Positions 23,994-32,531 of a stretch of 53,219 nt of DNA are shown piece after piece. Both the position numbers and the translations under genes were made by a program. Below the pieces are notes generated by a model that saw only the letters and a program-made list of their open reading frames with translations, did no database searches and was not told where the DNA came from. How positions within the stretch are numbered: the stretch's first letter is position 1; the number at the start of each line of letters is the position of its first letter. Origin of the DNA: an uncultured Oscillospiraceae bacterium (GTDB taxonomy: Bacteria > Bacillota > Clostridia > Oscillospirales > Acutalibacteraceae); contig CAOKRT010000010.1 of assembly GCA_948471205.1 (NCBI GenBank), forward strand, positions 1 to 53,219, in the 5' to 3' direction.

Positions 23994-25132
23994 GCATATA
24001 CCTCCCCTAATATTTTCTCAGTCTGCGCATCATAAAGCCGGGCTCTTGCCGTTTCCGTTTCATCCTGAAGCGTAATGGAATCCCACACAATTTCCGCACT
24101 TGCGGCAATGCCGTTTATCTGCAGATATTTTTTCCCTATTTTTAACAGCACAGGGTTCAGTATTCTTCTGTATGCCTCCAGTTCAGTTGTAAGCGCATCT
24201 GCCTGCTGCGAACTCATTCGTTCTGTCGTTGACCAGCTAAAACCGAACATATACGGCGGCAGACCTGTTTTTGCTATAATCTGTTCCAAAAGCTGTTTTA
24301 CGGGAATTTCGCTATCCAGCACAGTGCTGTCTGCACCGATTACCTTTACCGAAACATCCCCAACGGCAACAAAATCCTTCACTGTGTCTGTACTGCTCAT
24401 AGCTTCACGCCAAGCCTCGGCCATCTGCGCTGCCCGCTCTTTCGCATTGTTTGCGTCGGCGCCGTCGCTTTGCGGTTTATACGTAACGGAATATCTTAAA
24501 TTGCCTGCATGCTTCCAGTTTTCACCTATGGTGTTATAAATGGTAAGCAAGATATCTGAAATAAAAGGAAGTCCTCTCAGCAGACTGGTTCCGAGAATGT
24601 TTCCCGGTTCAGGATTCAATGCCGAAAACAGAATCAAATCCTGATTCACAAGCTTTTCATTTCCGTTATAAAATTCCACATCAAGGTTATTTGGCGCACG
24701 TTTTACCTCAAGTGCATTAAGTTCTCCGTTATAAAGCGCATAAAATCCGTTGTCATCCACAATCATTTCCCCAACTGCAGAACCATATGTCAGAAGTTCT
24801 GAAAGATATGTTGATACAAACGAATAAATGCCCGTCTGATTCCCGCCGACATTAAGCTGATTAAAAAAGGAATTCATTTCCCTGTCAATTTTTGCATTCC
24901 CCGTTTCAAAATGAAATCCCTCGCACAGTCTTACTATTTTGCATATTGCCGTATCAATTACAGGTATGCTTTCACGCAGATAAGAATAAATCCGGTTATT
25001 AAAACTCATTGGCATGCTTGTGTTTATCTGCCAAAAAGGGTGTTTTGAATATATACTTGTCTGCACGGCGGCTGCGCCTGTCTGCGCACTGCGCATTTTT
25101 TTACTGCTGTGAAATAAGCCCAATTGTTTCAC
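23990..25132 (-). CDS. Phage portal protein
   Basis: A 380-residue protein forming the DNA entry ring. Features: SYLRESIPVIDTAICKIVRL near the N terminus, ALYNGELNALEVKRAP, NPEPGNILGTSLLRGL, the helical-stem part, then TGLPPYMFGFSWSTTERMS, a typical late portal motif. I chose GTG at 25132: GAAAGGA precedes it and it overlaps the terminase stop in the form GTGA, indicating coupling. A longer frame open to 25171 would overlap the terminase more deeply. Slightly short for SPP1-type portals (about 500) but normal for PBSX-like and HK97-like members. Confidence 0.85.
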   Translation of the reverse strand: MKQLGLFHSSKKMRSAQTGAAAVQTSIYSKHPFWQINTSMPMSFNNRIYSYLRESIPVIDTAICKIVRLCEGFHFETGNAKIDREMNSFFNQLNVGGNQTGIYSFVSTYLSELLTYGSAVGEMIVDDNGFYALYNGELNALEVKRAPNNLDVEFYNGNEKLVNQDLILFSALNPEPGNILGTSLLRGLPFISDILLTIYNTIGENWKHAGNLRYSVTYKPQSDGADANNAKERAAQMAEAWREAMSSTDTVKDFVAVGDVSVKVIGADSTVLDSEIPVKQLLEQIIAKTGLPPYMFGFSWSTTERMSSQQADALTTELEAYRRILNPVLLKIGKKYLQINGIAASAEIVWDSITLQDETETARARLYDAQTEKILGEVYA

Positions 25133-26388
25133 ATCCTTTCCACTGCAACGGAAAACAATGCGTCTTCGCATTTTTCGTATACTACGGTTGAAACGAAATA
25201 CCGTATATCGTCCATTGCATGATCGTTTTCTTTTTTGGGAGCATCTCTTTTTATACCGTTATCCCATCGGTAAACCGAAAATTCGCGTATTGTATCCGCA
25301 CAGCAGGGATAAAAGAATAATGTATCATTTTTTAGCGCCTGGCAAACAAGATTGATTCCTTTAAGCACATCGTTATCCGCTTTTATTACCCGGTATTCCC
25401 CATGCCGCCTGATTACTTCAATAAAACTGGCTGCAGACGGGTCAATCACAACTGCTTCTATCTTTTTTCCGTTTGCAAGAGTTTTCAGATTTTCATAATA
25501 TTCTTCATCTGTAAGCTGAACGCCCGTATCCCTGCTGCTGTGATAAAATTCTTCTATGCGAAACCAACCGTTCTCTGCCTTGCCCCAAAGCCCAAGGGAA
25601 AACGGATTTACAGTGCCGTAATCACACGACAAATAATAGGAAGAGAATTTCCCGCCGCCGCTTTTTTTGATATGGCGGCTGCTGTCAAACATGGGATAAA
25701 CCAGTCCGTCAGCAACAGTCCATCTGCCGTTAATAAATCTTTCATAAAAAGCGCCGCTGTATAGGCTTTTGTATCTGTTAATAACCGCAGGAGAAAGCGA
25801 CGGATTATCTTCCATCCTGAAATGAAGGTAAAGCATATTCTTTGCATCCTTTTTCTGAATCCATTCCGTATAAAACCAATGAAACGGATGCTCAGGATTG
25901 CAGTTAAACCAGAATTTTGCGTGTTCAAGCGAACATCTGGCAAGCGCCTGTTCAACAAACGACCGCGGCATCAGCGCCGCCTCATCCAGAAACACTCCGC
26001 CCAAAGTCATTCCCTGAATCAGCGAGGCAGAAGATTCATCGCGGCCGCCGAAAACGTAAAATCTGTTTTTTACGCCGCCCTTTTCAATTTCAATCATATT
26101 CCGGCTTATTTTATAATCGCAGCTGAATCCAAGGGACAAAAGTGTCGGAAGCAGCGGTGTTACCACATTTCTTTTCAGTGATGCAATTGTTTTGCCGCAA
26201 ATGGCAAAGGAGGTGTCGCAAAAGTGGTAAAACGCCCAGCTCACAAAAGAAATACTCATACAAAGTGTTTTGCCGGAACGAACCGCCCCGTCACAGATAA
26301 CACCGTTTTTTTCTTTAAACGGGCTGGCTTCACACCACCAGGTAAGCACCGCAAGCTGTTTTTTTGAAAAAGAAATAAAATTATTCAT
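25129..26388 (-). CDS. Terminase large subunit (PBSX family)
   Basis: DNA-packaging motor with ATPase and nuclease. Walker A is D-G-A-V-R-S-G-K-T at 33-41, Walker B GGVFLDEAAL near 130-139 followed by the coupling region; the RNase H-like nuclease has SCDYGTVNP, VVIDPSAASF and late acidic DHAMDDIRYF. The 419-residue length is normal. Start 26388 has GAGG upstream and overlaps the small-subunit gene by eight bases; an earlier ATG at 26436 has no ribosome site. PBSX-type terminases usually package by headful, which matters for a possible gene-transfer role. Confidence 0.93.
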   Translation of the reverse strand: MNNFISFSKKQLAVLTWWCEASPFKEKNGVICDGAVRSGKTLCMSISFVSWAFYHFCDTSFAICGKTIASLKRNVVTPLLPTLLSLGFSCDYKISRNMIEIEKGGVKNRFYVFGGRDESSASLIQGMTLGGVFLDEAALMPRSFVEQALARCSLEHAKFWFNCNPEHPFHWFYTEWIQKKDAKNMLYLHFRMEDNPSLSPAVINRYKSLYSGAFYERFINGRWTVADGLVYPMFDSSRHIKKSGGGKFSSYYLSCDYGTVNPFSLGLWGKAENGWFRIEEFYHSSRDTGVQLTDEEYYENLKTLANGKKIEAVVIDPSAASFIEVIRRHGEYRVIKADNDVLKGINLVCQALKNDTLFFYPCCADTIREFSVYRWDNGIKRDAPKKENDHAMDDIRYFVSTVVYEKCEDALFSVAVERM

Positions 26389-26713
26389 TGCTTTCCTCAC
26401 GAAAGGAACCGAACACGCCGCGTGCGCTGTCTTCAAGCGCTTTGTAAAAGCTGATCGGCTGATTGGAGGTATCGCTTTCTGTGTCCCTTAATCTTTCAAG
26501 TGCTTTGATTCTGTCAAAAAACTTAATCTCCATTCCGCCGCCTTTTGGACGCTTGATTTCACTTATGTTAAACAAATCAAGGATCGGCAGTCTTTCCATT
26601 ATTTCATTTTCATCCGCAAAAAGAAGGGCTATTGCATCTTTTATCTCTCCGAAGGCAAGGCGCCTTAATCCGCTGCGCACCTCTTCAATTGCTGTTTTCT
26701 TTTTTCGTCCCAT
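26381..26713 (-). CDS. Terminase small subunit-like protein
   Basis: A 110-residue, charged helical protein, first gene of the phage-derived operon. The segment SEIKRPKGGGMEIKFFDRIK is a strongly conserved-looking motif in clostridial small proteins beside PBSX terminases. The N-terminal half (AIEEVRSGLRRLAF) could be DNA-binding, but a clear helix-turn-helix is not evident. AGAGGTGAAG precedes the ATG. The gene overlaps the large subunit. No regulator, integrase or replication gene lies upstream; purA, read in the opposite direction, comes next. Confidence 0.75.
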   Translation of the reverse strand: MGRKKKTAIEEVRSGLRRLAFGEIKDAIALLFADENEIMERLPILDLFNISEIKRPKGGGMEIKFFDRIKALERLRDTESDTSNQPISFYKALEDSARGVFGSFREESNE

Positions 26714-26896
26714 ATCTTCACCTCTCGATTATTGCGAAGAGAAAAGCTCTTCATAAATACTGTGTACAAACGAAAAAAATAGTGTAAAATACGCATAATC
26801 TTTCCGTTTTTCGGCTGAAAAAATTTTTTTATTCGGATTTCATCTATAAATCAAACCGATTTCCTATAGAATCCTGTAATTAAGACAAATTATTTA
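26714..26896. other. Upstream region of the phage-derived operon
   Basis: About 180 bases with no gene. It holds a small palindrome GAAGAG-AAAAG-CTCTTC (26736-26752) in the presumed leader of the phage cluster and an A6-T7 tract (26818-26830) likely to be bent. The best minus-strand promoter candidate is TTGATT-17-TAAAAA ending near 26820, which is weak. I found no repressor binding repeats and no attachment-site-like direct repeats. Confidence 0.4.
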
Positions 26897-26925
26897 TTGA
26901 CTTAATATTGCGGTTATTATATAAT
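26897..26925 (+). promoter_or_regulatory. purA promoter
   Basis: TTGACT (26897-26902), 17 bases, TATAAT (26920-26925). The start would be near 26932, exactly at the first base of the leader hairpin. Confidence 0.88.
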
Positions 26926-26931
26926 AAATCA

Positions 26932-26982
26932 AGGCACGGGAACTTATTTTGATTCCGAGCCTGTTTTGTTTTTCTAAAACAG
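26932..26982 (+). promoter_or_regulatory. purA leader with two overlapping hairpins
   Basis: Hairpin 1 pairs AGGC-CGG-GA (from 26932) with the arm ending CCG-GCCT at 26962 and is followed by GTTTTGTTTTTC, resembling an intrinsic terminator. Hairpin 2 pairs CTGTTTT (26961-26967) with AAAACAG (26976-26982) and shares two bases with hairpin 1. Overlapping alternatives just after the transcription start suggest attenuation or 5' end protection; not proven. Confidence 0.5.
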
Positions 26983-27012
26983 ACAATCTAAGAATAATTA
27001 GGAGTATTCATT

Positions 27013-28293
27013 ATGGTTAGAGCTATAGTAGGCGCCAACTGGGGTGACGAAGGCAAGGGTAAAATTACCGATATGTTTGCCGCGCAGGCAGATATTGTTA
27101 TTCGTTTTCAGGGCGGTGCCAATGCAGGCCACACAATTATTAACGAACACGGCAGATTTGCACTGCATCTTATGCCAAGCGGTGTTTGCAGTGAAAACAC
27201 CACTTGTATCATCGGCAACGGTGTGGCGCTTGATATTAACAAGTTTATCAATGAGCTTAACGATATAAAAAAAGCAGGGCTTAATCCCCAGCTTCTTGTT
27301 TCAGAACGCTGCCAGATTCTTATGCCTTATCACATTCTTCTGGATGAATACGAAGAAGAAAGGCTCGGAAAAGCTGCTTTCGGTTCAACCAAAAGCGGTA
27401 TTGCTCCGTTTTTCTCTGATAAATATGCAAAAATAGGCATTCAGGTTAACGAACTGTTTGACGAAGAAACTTTAAAGTCAAAAATCAAAAATATCTGTAC
27501 ACTGAAAAATTTAACGCTCAAACATGTATATAACAAACCGCTTCTTGATGAAGACGAGCTTTTTGCTGTTTGTATGGATTACAAAGAAAAAATTGCACCA
27601 TTTGTCTGCGATACGCATACATATATTCAGAATGCAATTAAAAGCGGAAAAGAAATTCTGCTTGAGGGTCAGCTCGGAACACTGAAAGATCCTGATTTCG
27701 GAATTTACCCTATGGTTACTTCCTCTTCCACACTTGCCGGCTACGGCTGTGTGGGCGCCGGTATTCCCGCAAATCAGATAAAAGATATTGTTGTTGTTAC
27801 AAAAGCATATTCCAGTGCAGTCGGCGCAGGTGAATTTGTTTCTGAAATTCTTGATGAAGAAGAAGCACAGGAACTTCGTATTCACGGGGGCGATAAAGGC
27901 GAATTCGGCGCAACAACCGGAAGACCGCGCCGTGTTGGCTGGTTTGACTGTGTTGCAACACGCTACGGCGTTGAATGCCAGGGTGCAACACAAGTGGTTA
28001 TGACCGCACTTGACTGCCTTTCTTATCTTGAAGAAATCAAGGTTTGTGTTGGTTATGAGCTTAACGGAGAAGTGATAGATTATTTCCCGACAACACCGAT
28101 TCTTAAAAATTGCAAGCCTGTGCTTAAAACAATGAAAGGCTGGCATTGTGATATAAGAGGCATCAGAAATTACAGCGAGCTTCCGCAGGAAACAAAGGAT
28201 TATGTGGAATTTATCGAAAAGCAGATTGGCTATCCGATTACAATGGTTTCAAACGGACCTGAAAGAGAAGCAATTATTTACAGAAACAAATAA
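27013..28293 (+). CDS. purA: Adenylosuccinate synthetase
   Basis: IMP + aspartate + GTP to adenylosuccinate, the committed step to AMP. The 426-residue protein starts with the GTP-binding GANWGDEGKGKITD and continues with GGANAGHTI, the IMP-binding TKSGIAPFFSDKYAK region, EGQLGTL and the C-terminal TTGRPRRVGWFD. Length is standard. TTAGGAG precedes the ATG. Own promoter, structured leader and strong terminator, so it is a single-gene transcript divergent from the phage cluster. Confidence 0.98.
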   Translation: MVRAIVGANWGDEGKGKITDMFAAQADIVIRFQGGANAGHTIINEHGRFALHLMPSGVCSENTTCIIGNGVALDINKFINELNDIKKAGLNPQLLVSERCQILMPYHILLDEYEEERLGKAAFGSTKSGIAPFFSDKYAKIGIQVNELFDEETLKSKIKNICTLKNLTLKHVYNKPLLDEDELFAVCMDYKEKIAPFVCDTHTYIQNAIKSGKEILLEGQLGTLKDPDFGIYPMVTSSSTLAGYGCVGAGIPANQIKDIVVVTKAYSSAVGAGEFVSEILDEEEAQELRIHGGDKGEFGATTGRPRRVGWFDCVATRYGVECQGATQVVMTALDCLSYLEEIKVCVGYELNGEVIDYFPTTPILKNCKPVLKTMKGWHCDIRGIRNYSELPQETKDYVEFIEKQIGYPITMVSNGPEREAIIYRNK

Positions 28294-28301
28294 AAGACAT
28301 A

Positions 28302-28333
28302 AAAAACCGCGGGAAGCAGTTCCTGCGGTTTTT
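28302..28333 (+). terminator. Terminator after purA
   Basis: A 14-bp stem from AAAAACCGCGGGAA to TTCCTGCGGTTTTT (one G-T wobble) with tetraloop GCAG, eight bases after the purA stop. Confidence 0.95.
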
Positions 28334-28370
28334 GTTTATTATATGATTAAAATATATTTTACTGTATCTA

Positions 28371-28399
28371 TTGATTTCATATTTGCTTTACTGTATAAT
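28371..28399 (+). promoter_or_regulatory. Promoter of the DUF1846 gene
   Basis: TTGATT (28371-28376), 17 bases, TATAAT (28394-28399). The start near 28406 lies just before a strong hairpin. Confidence 0.85.
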
Positions 28400-28411
28400 A
28401 TGTAAGTACAG

Positions 28412-28461
28412 ACGGCTGTACGCAAGTGCAGCCGTTATTTTTTGTTTTCTGCAGAGAAAAC
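28412..28461 (+). promoter_or_regulatory. Leader hairpin with U run (possible attenuator) before the DUF1846 gene
   Basis: A 10-bp stem ACGGCTGTAC/GTGCAGCCGT with a GCAA tetraloop (28412-28435) is followed by TATTTTTTG, which is a good intrinsic terminator located between the promoter and the gene. A second stem GTTTTCT-GCAG-AGAAAAC follows at 28444-28461. The layout repeats that of the purA leader. Confidence 0.65.
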
Positions 28462-28500
28462 AGTAAATTCATATTATTTTTAGCGGGATGTAAAGAGAAA

Positions 28501-29961
28501 ATGTATAAAATAGGTTTTGACAACAACAAGTATTTAAAAATGCAATCCGAAAGGATTAAAGAAAGAATTTCCGAATTCGGCGGCAAGCTGTATCTTGAAT
28601 TCGGCGGCAAGCTGTTTGATGACTACCATGCGTCACGTGTTCTGCCGGGCTTTGAGCCTGACAGCAAGCTTCAGATGCTGCTTCAGATTAAAGAACAGGC
28701 CGAAATTGTTATTGTAATCAGCACAGAGGATATTGTAAACAGCAAGCTGAGAGGGGATCTTGGTATAACATATGATGTGGATGTTATCCGCCTGATTGAT
28801 GCCTTTACACAAAGAGGATTATTTGTAGGCAGTGTTGTTTTAACAAAATATGCGCCGCATCCGAGAGTGAATGCATTTGAAGAAAGGCTGAAAGGGCTTG
28901 GATACCCTGTTTACCATCATTACGTTATCGAAGGCTATCCTTCAAACATATCACATATTGTCAGCGACGAGGGCTACGGCAAAAATGATTATATTGAAAC
29001 AAGCCGTTCGCTTGTTGTTATCACCGCGCCCGGTCCCGGAAGCGGAAAAATGGCCACTTGCCTTTCACAGCTTTATCAGGAAAACAAACGCGGAATCAAA
29101 GCCGGATATGCAAAATTTGAAACATTCCCTATTTGGAATCTGCCTCTTAACCACCCCGTAAACGCTGCTTATGAAGCAGCAACGGCAGATTTGAATGATG
29201 TGAATATGATTGACCCATGGCATCTTGCCGCATACGGTGAAACAACTGTAAATTACAACAGAGATGTTGAAATTTTCCCTGTGCTCAGAGCAATGTTTGA
29301 GGAAATTTACGGAAAATGCCCGTATAAATCGCCTACAGATATGGGCGTTAATATGGCAGGAAACTGTATTTTTGACGATGATGCCGTTTGCGAAAGTGCA
29401 CGGCAGGAAATTATAAGAAGATATTTTACTGCGCTGGATTCAGCAATTAAGGGCGCAGGAAAAAGCAATGAAATATACAAGCTTGAGCTTTTAATGAAGC
29501 AGGCTGAAATAAACGAAGAATCAAGAATGTGCGTGTCTCCGGCAAGAACAGTTGCCAAGGACACAGGTGAGCCTGCTGCTGCAATAGAACTGAACGACGG
29601 AACCGTTATAACAGGAAAAACATCTCAGCTTCTCGGCTGTGCTTCTGCGATGCTTTTAAATGCTTTAAAGCATCTTGCCGGTATAGATGAAAAGGTATTG
29701 CTTATTGTGCCTGATGTTATCATACCCATACAGGAACTTAAATTAAATCATCTGGGCAATAAAAATCCCCGTCTGCACACAGACGAGGTGCTGATTGCTC
29801 TTTCCATTTCAGCCGCCGGTGATAAAAATGCGGCACTTGCAATGGAACAGATATGCAATCTCAGAAACTGTGAAATGCATTCCTCCGTTCTGCTTTCACC
29901 GACAGATGAAACCATACTCAAAAAACTTGGTGTTCGCCTTACCTGCGATCCCAAGAAATAA
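28501..29961 (+). CDS. DUF1846 (UPF0371) family protein
   Basis: A 486-residue cytoplasmic protein of a conserved Firmicutes family of unknown function. Recognisable parts are IGFDNNKYLKMQSERI at the N terminus, HASRVLPGFEPDSK, the nucleotide-binding-like ITAPGPGSGKMATCLSQLYQ and VNMAGNCIFDDDAVCESA. The GPGSGK loop suggests a phosphate-binding site. AAAGAGAAA precedes the chosen ATG at 28501; an open frame extends upstream to 28426 through the leader hairpin and is rejected as a start. It may be co-transcribed with pyrG 30 bases downstream. The reaction is unknown. Confidence 0.93.
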   Translation: MYKIGFDNNKYLKMQSERIKERISEFGGKLYLEFGGKLFDDYHASRVLPGFEPDSKLQMLLQIKEQAEIVIVISTEDIVNSKLRGDLGITYDVDVIRLIDAFTQRGLFVGSVVLTKYAPHPRVNAFEERLKGLGYPVYHHYVIEGYPSNISHIVSDEGYGKNDYIETSRSLVVITAPGPGSGKMATCLSQLYQENKRGIKAGYAKFETFPIWNLPLNHPVNAAYEAATADLNDVNMIDPWHLAAYGETTVNYNRDVEIFPVLRAMFEEIYGKCPYKSPTDMGVNMAGNCIFDDDAVCESARQEIIRRYFTALDSAIKGAGKSNEIYKLELLMKQAEINEESRMCVSPARTVAKDTGEPAAAIELNDGTVITGKTSQLLGCASAMLLNALKHLAGIDEKVLLIVPDVIIPIQELKLNHLGNKNPRLHTDEVLIALSISAAGDKNAALAMEQICNLRNCEMHSSVLLSPTDETILKKLGVRLTCDPKK

Positions 29962-29991
29962 TATATTACAATTTAATAGGAGGGCAAAAAA

Positions 29992-31608
29992 ATGAACAGG
30001 AAAACAAAATATATTTTTGTTACAGGCGGCGTTGTCAGCGGACTTGGCAAGGGAATCACTGCGGCATCCCTTGGCAGACTTCTTAAAGCCAGAGGATTAA
30101 AGGTTACTGCCCAGAAGCTTGACCCTTATCTGAATGTTGATCCGGGAACAATGAACCCTGTTCAGCACGGCGAGGTGTTTGTTACAGACGACGGTGCTGA
30201 AACAGACCTTGATTTGGGTCACTATGAGCGTTTTATTGACGAATCACTTTCACAAAATTCAAACCTTACATCCGGCAGGGTTTTCTGGAAAGTAATTTCG
30301 GATGAACGAAAAGGTGTTTACGGCGGAAAAACCGTTCAGATTATTCCGCATGTAACCAATGAAATAAAACGGTTTATTGAAAAAAATCGGGAAAGCGACC
30401 CGGATATCTGCTTTGTGGAAATCGGCGGCACCATCGGCGATATTGAAAGTCAGCCGTTTCTTGAAGCAATACGCCAGTTTTCGGTTGAATACGGCAGGGA
30501 AAACTGCCTGTTCATTCATGTAACCCTGGTGCCATATCTTGCAGCATCTGACGAACTTAAATCAAAGCCGACACAGCACAGTGTAAAAGAACTGCTCTCT
30601 ATAGGAATACAGCCTGATATTATCGTTTGCCGAACCGAACATCCGCTTACGGCTGATATAAAAAATAAAATTGCACTCTTCTGTAATGTGGGAAAAGAAT
30701 GCGTTATTGAAAACAACAACTGTGACATTCTTTACTCTGTACCTATAATGCTCAGGAATGAAGGGCTGGATGAGGTGGTGGTAAACAAACTTCACCTTGA
30801 TTGCGCACAGCCCGATTTAACTGACTGGCAGGCAATGCTGGATTCCCTAAGAAACCCAAAGCAAACGGTTCATATTGCAATGGTGGGAAAATATGTTGAA
30901 CTGCACGACAGCTATATTTCCGTTAACGAAGCATTGAAGCACGGCGGTATACCAACCGGAACTGCTGTGGATATTCACTGGATAGATTCCGAAACACTTG
31001 AAAATGATGCCTGTCCTGATGAAATTTTCAGCGGAATGGACGGCATTATTGTACCCGGCGGTTTCGGAAGCAGGGGCATTGAAGGAAAAATCAAAGCGGC
31101 GAATTATGCGCGCACCAAAAACGTCCCTTATCTTGGAATCTGCCTTGGTATGCAGATTGCCATTATTGAATTTGCAAGAAATGTACTTGGTCTTGAAAAT
31201 GCAAATTCAGCAGAAATCAATCCGCAAACAAAGTATCCGGTTATTGATATTCTTCCCGAACAGAAAAATGTAGAAGAAATGGGCGGCACCATGCGTCTTG
31301 GAAAATATCCGTGTGTGCTTAATCCAAAATCAAAAGCGTTTTCCCTTTATAATAAGTCCATGATTTATGAACGCCACCGCCACAGATATGAAGTAAACAA
31401 TGATTACCGTGCCGAACTGGAAAAGGGCGGAATGCTTTTCGCCGGAACATCGCCCGATAATCATATTGTGGAAATGATAGAACTGCCGAATCACCCATGG
31501 TATACGGCCGGTCAGTTTCACCCCGAATTCAAAAGCAGACCGAATAAGCCGCATCCGCTTTTCGTAGGCTTCATTTCTGCCGCCGCAGAACATTTAAAAA
31601 CAAAATAA
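29992..31608 (+). CDS. pyrG: CTP synthase
   Basis: UTP + ATP + glutamine to CTP. The synthetase domain (1 to about 265) has [17 protein letters not shown] and [12 protein letters not shown]; the glutaminase domain has the oxyanion strand VPGGFGSRG, nucleophile Cys in LGICLGMQ and catalytic His/Glu in FHPEFKSRP. Length 538 is standard. TAGGAGGGC precedes the ATG. No PyrG-type 5' slippage/attenuator of the Bacillus kind is evident in the 30-base gap after the DUF1846 gene. Confidence 0.98.
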   Translation: MNRKTKYIFVTGGVVSGLGKGITAASLGRLLKARGLKVTAQKLDPYLNVDPGTMNPVQHGEVFVTDDGAETDLDLGHYERFIDESLSQNSNLTSGRVFWKVISDERKGVYGGKTVQIIPHVTNEIKRFIEKNRESDPDICFVEIGGTIGDIESQPFLEAIRQFSVEYGRENCLFIHVTLVPYLAASDELKSKPTQHSVKELLSIGIQPDIIVCRTEHPLTADIKNKIALFCNVGKECVIENNNCDILYSVPIMLRNEGLDEVVVNKLHLDCAQPDLTDWQAMLDSLRNPKQTVHIAMVGKYVELHDSYISVNEALKHGGIPTGTAVDIHWIDSETLENDACPDEIFSGMDGIIVPGGFGSRGIEGKIKAANYARTKNVPYLGICLGMQIAIIEFARNVLGLENANSAEINPQTKYPVIDILPEQKNVEEMGGTMRLGKYPCVLNPKSKAFSLYNKSMIYERHRHRYEVNNDYRAELEKGGMLFAGTSPDNHIVEMIELPNHPWYTAGQFHPEFKSRPNKPHPLFVGFISAAAEHLKTK

Positions 31609-31675
31609 TATAATATTGAGGATATTTTAATATAAAAACTCTGTAAAAAAAGCATTCGCCGCCATTTTTTCAGGA

Positions 31676-32518
31676 ATGATGGCAATGGCTGTTTTCGGCG
31701 GCTGTAAAAACGCTGTTCATACACCTGACAAAAGCAAAACCATTGACCTTAGCGGCATGAAACTTGTTTTTGAAGATGATTTTAACGGTGAACTGGACCG
31801 TACAATCTGGAAAACCTCATTTGAGACACCGGAGCGCAGAGGCGGTTACTGGACAGATGAACAAACTTTTACCGAAAACGGGAATCTCATTATCCGCACG
31901 GAATATAAGGAAAACGGAACGCACGGTCCCGGCTGGTATACCGGTACATGCCTTTCACGCGGAAATCTTGATTTTAAATACGGGTATTTTGAAGTAAGAT
32001 GCAAAGCCCCGGCTGCCGAAGGCTTATGGAGCGCATTCTGGATGCAGTCTGAAACGATGGCTGAAAGCGGCAATACAAACGGCGGGCAAAACGGTGCTGA
32101 AATAGACATTATGGAATCGCCGTATTATAATGACCCGTTTACAACGGCAAAAACATACCGCAACACAACCCTGCACACTATTCATGTTGACGGATACGGA
32201 GAACAGCATAAATCAGAAAATTCAAAATTTTTCCGTGTAGATAAAAATATGTATAATGAATTTAATACTTACGGCGTTTTATGGACAGAAAACGAATACA
32301 TATTCTATATTAACGGAAAAGAAACATGGAAAACCGATTTCGGCGTTTCCCAAGTTCCGGAATTCTTGTGGCTTTCGGTTGAAATTGCAGGAGAAACAGG
32401 CAGTGCAAATCCCGATAACACAGATAATAAATTTACCTGGGCAGGCGATATACGCAATAATCCGAAGAATGCTATGCCGGCCGATTTTATAATAGACTAT
32501 GTCAGAGTCTATCAGTAA
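31676..32518 (+). CDS. GH16 beta-glucanase lipoprotein with damaged start region
   Basis: Laminarinase/lichenase-type endo-glucanase. Catalytic motif EIDIME (GAEIDIMESPY), aromatic substrate cleft GLWSAFWMQS, and a C-terminal ADFIIDYVRVYQ strand are clear. The frame stays open upstream to 31631 and reads YKNSVKKAFAAIFSGM, then MAMAVFGGC: a perfect lipoprotein signal with lipobox Cys, but without any start codon at its beginning. A GAGG ribosome site (31618-31621) points to position 31632, where AATATAAAAAC stands in place of an expected AATATGAAAAAC. The first ATG available is 31676, too late for a working signal peptide. Either one base is missing or an odd start is used. Confidence 0.85.
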   Translation: MMAMAVFGGCKNAVHTPDKSKTIDLSGMKLVFEDDFNGELDRTIWKTSFETPERRGGYWTDEQTFTENGNLIIRTEYKENGTHGPGWYTGTCLSRGNLDFKYGYFEVRCKAPAAEGLWSAFWMQSETMAESGNTNGGQNGAEIDIMESPYYNDPFTTAKTYRNTTLHTIHVDGYGEQHKSENSKFFRVDKNMYNEFNTYGVLWTENEYIFYINGKETWKTDFGVSQVPEFLWLSVEIAGETGSANPDNTDNKFTWAGDIRNNPKNAMPADFIIDYVRVYQ

Positions 32519-32531
32519 GGAGTTTAACAAT

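Noticed and set aside
26932-27012. Purine riboswitch in front of purA
   Set aside because: The leader is about 80 bases, lacks the conserved three-way junction core, and is fully occupied by two short hairpins.
28426-28500. Longer N terminus for the DUF1846 protein
   Set aside because: The extra codons run through the leader hairpin and have no ribosome site; the family starts at MYKIGFDNNKY.
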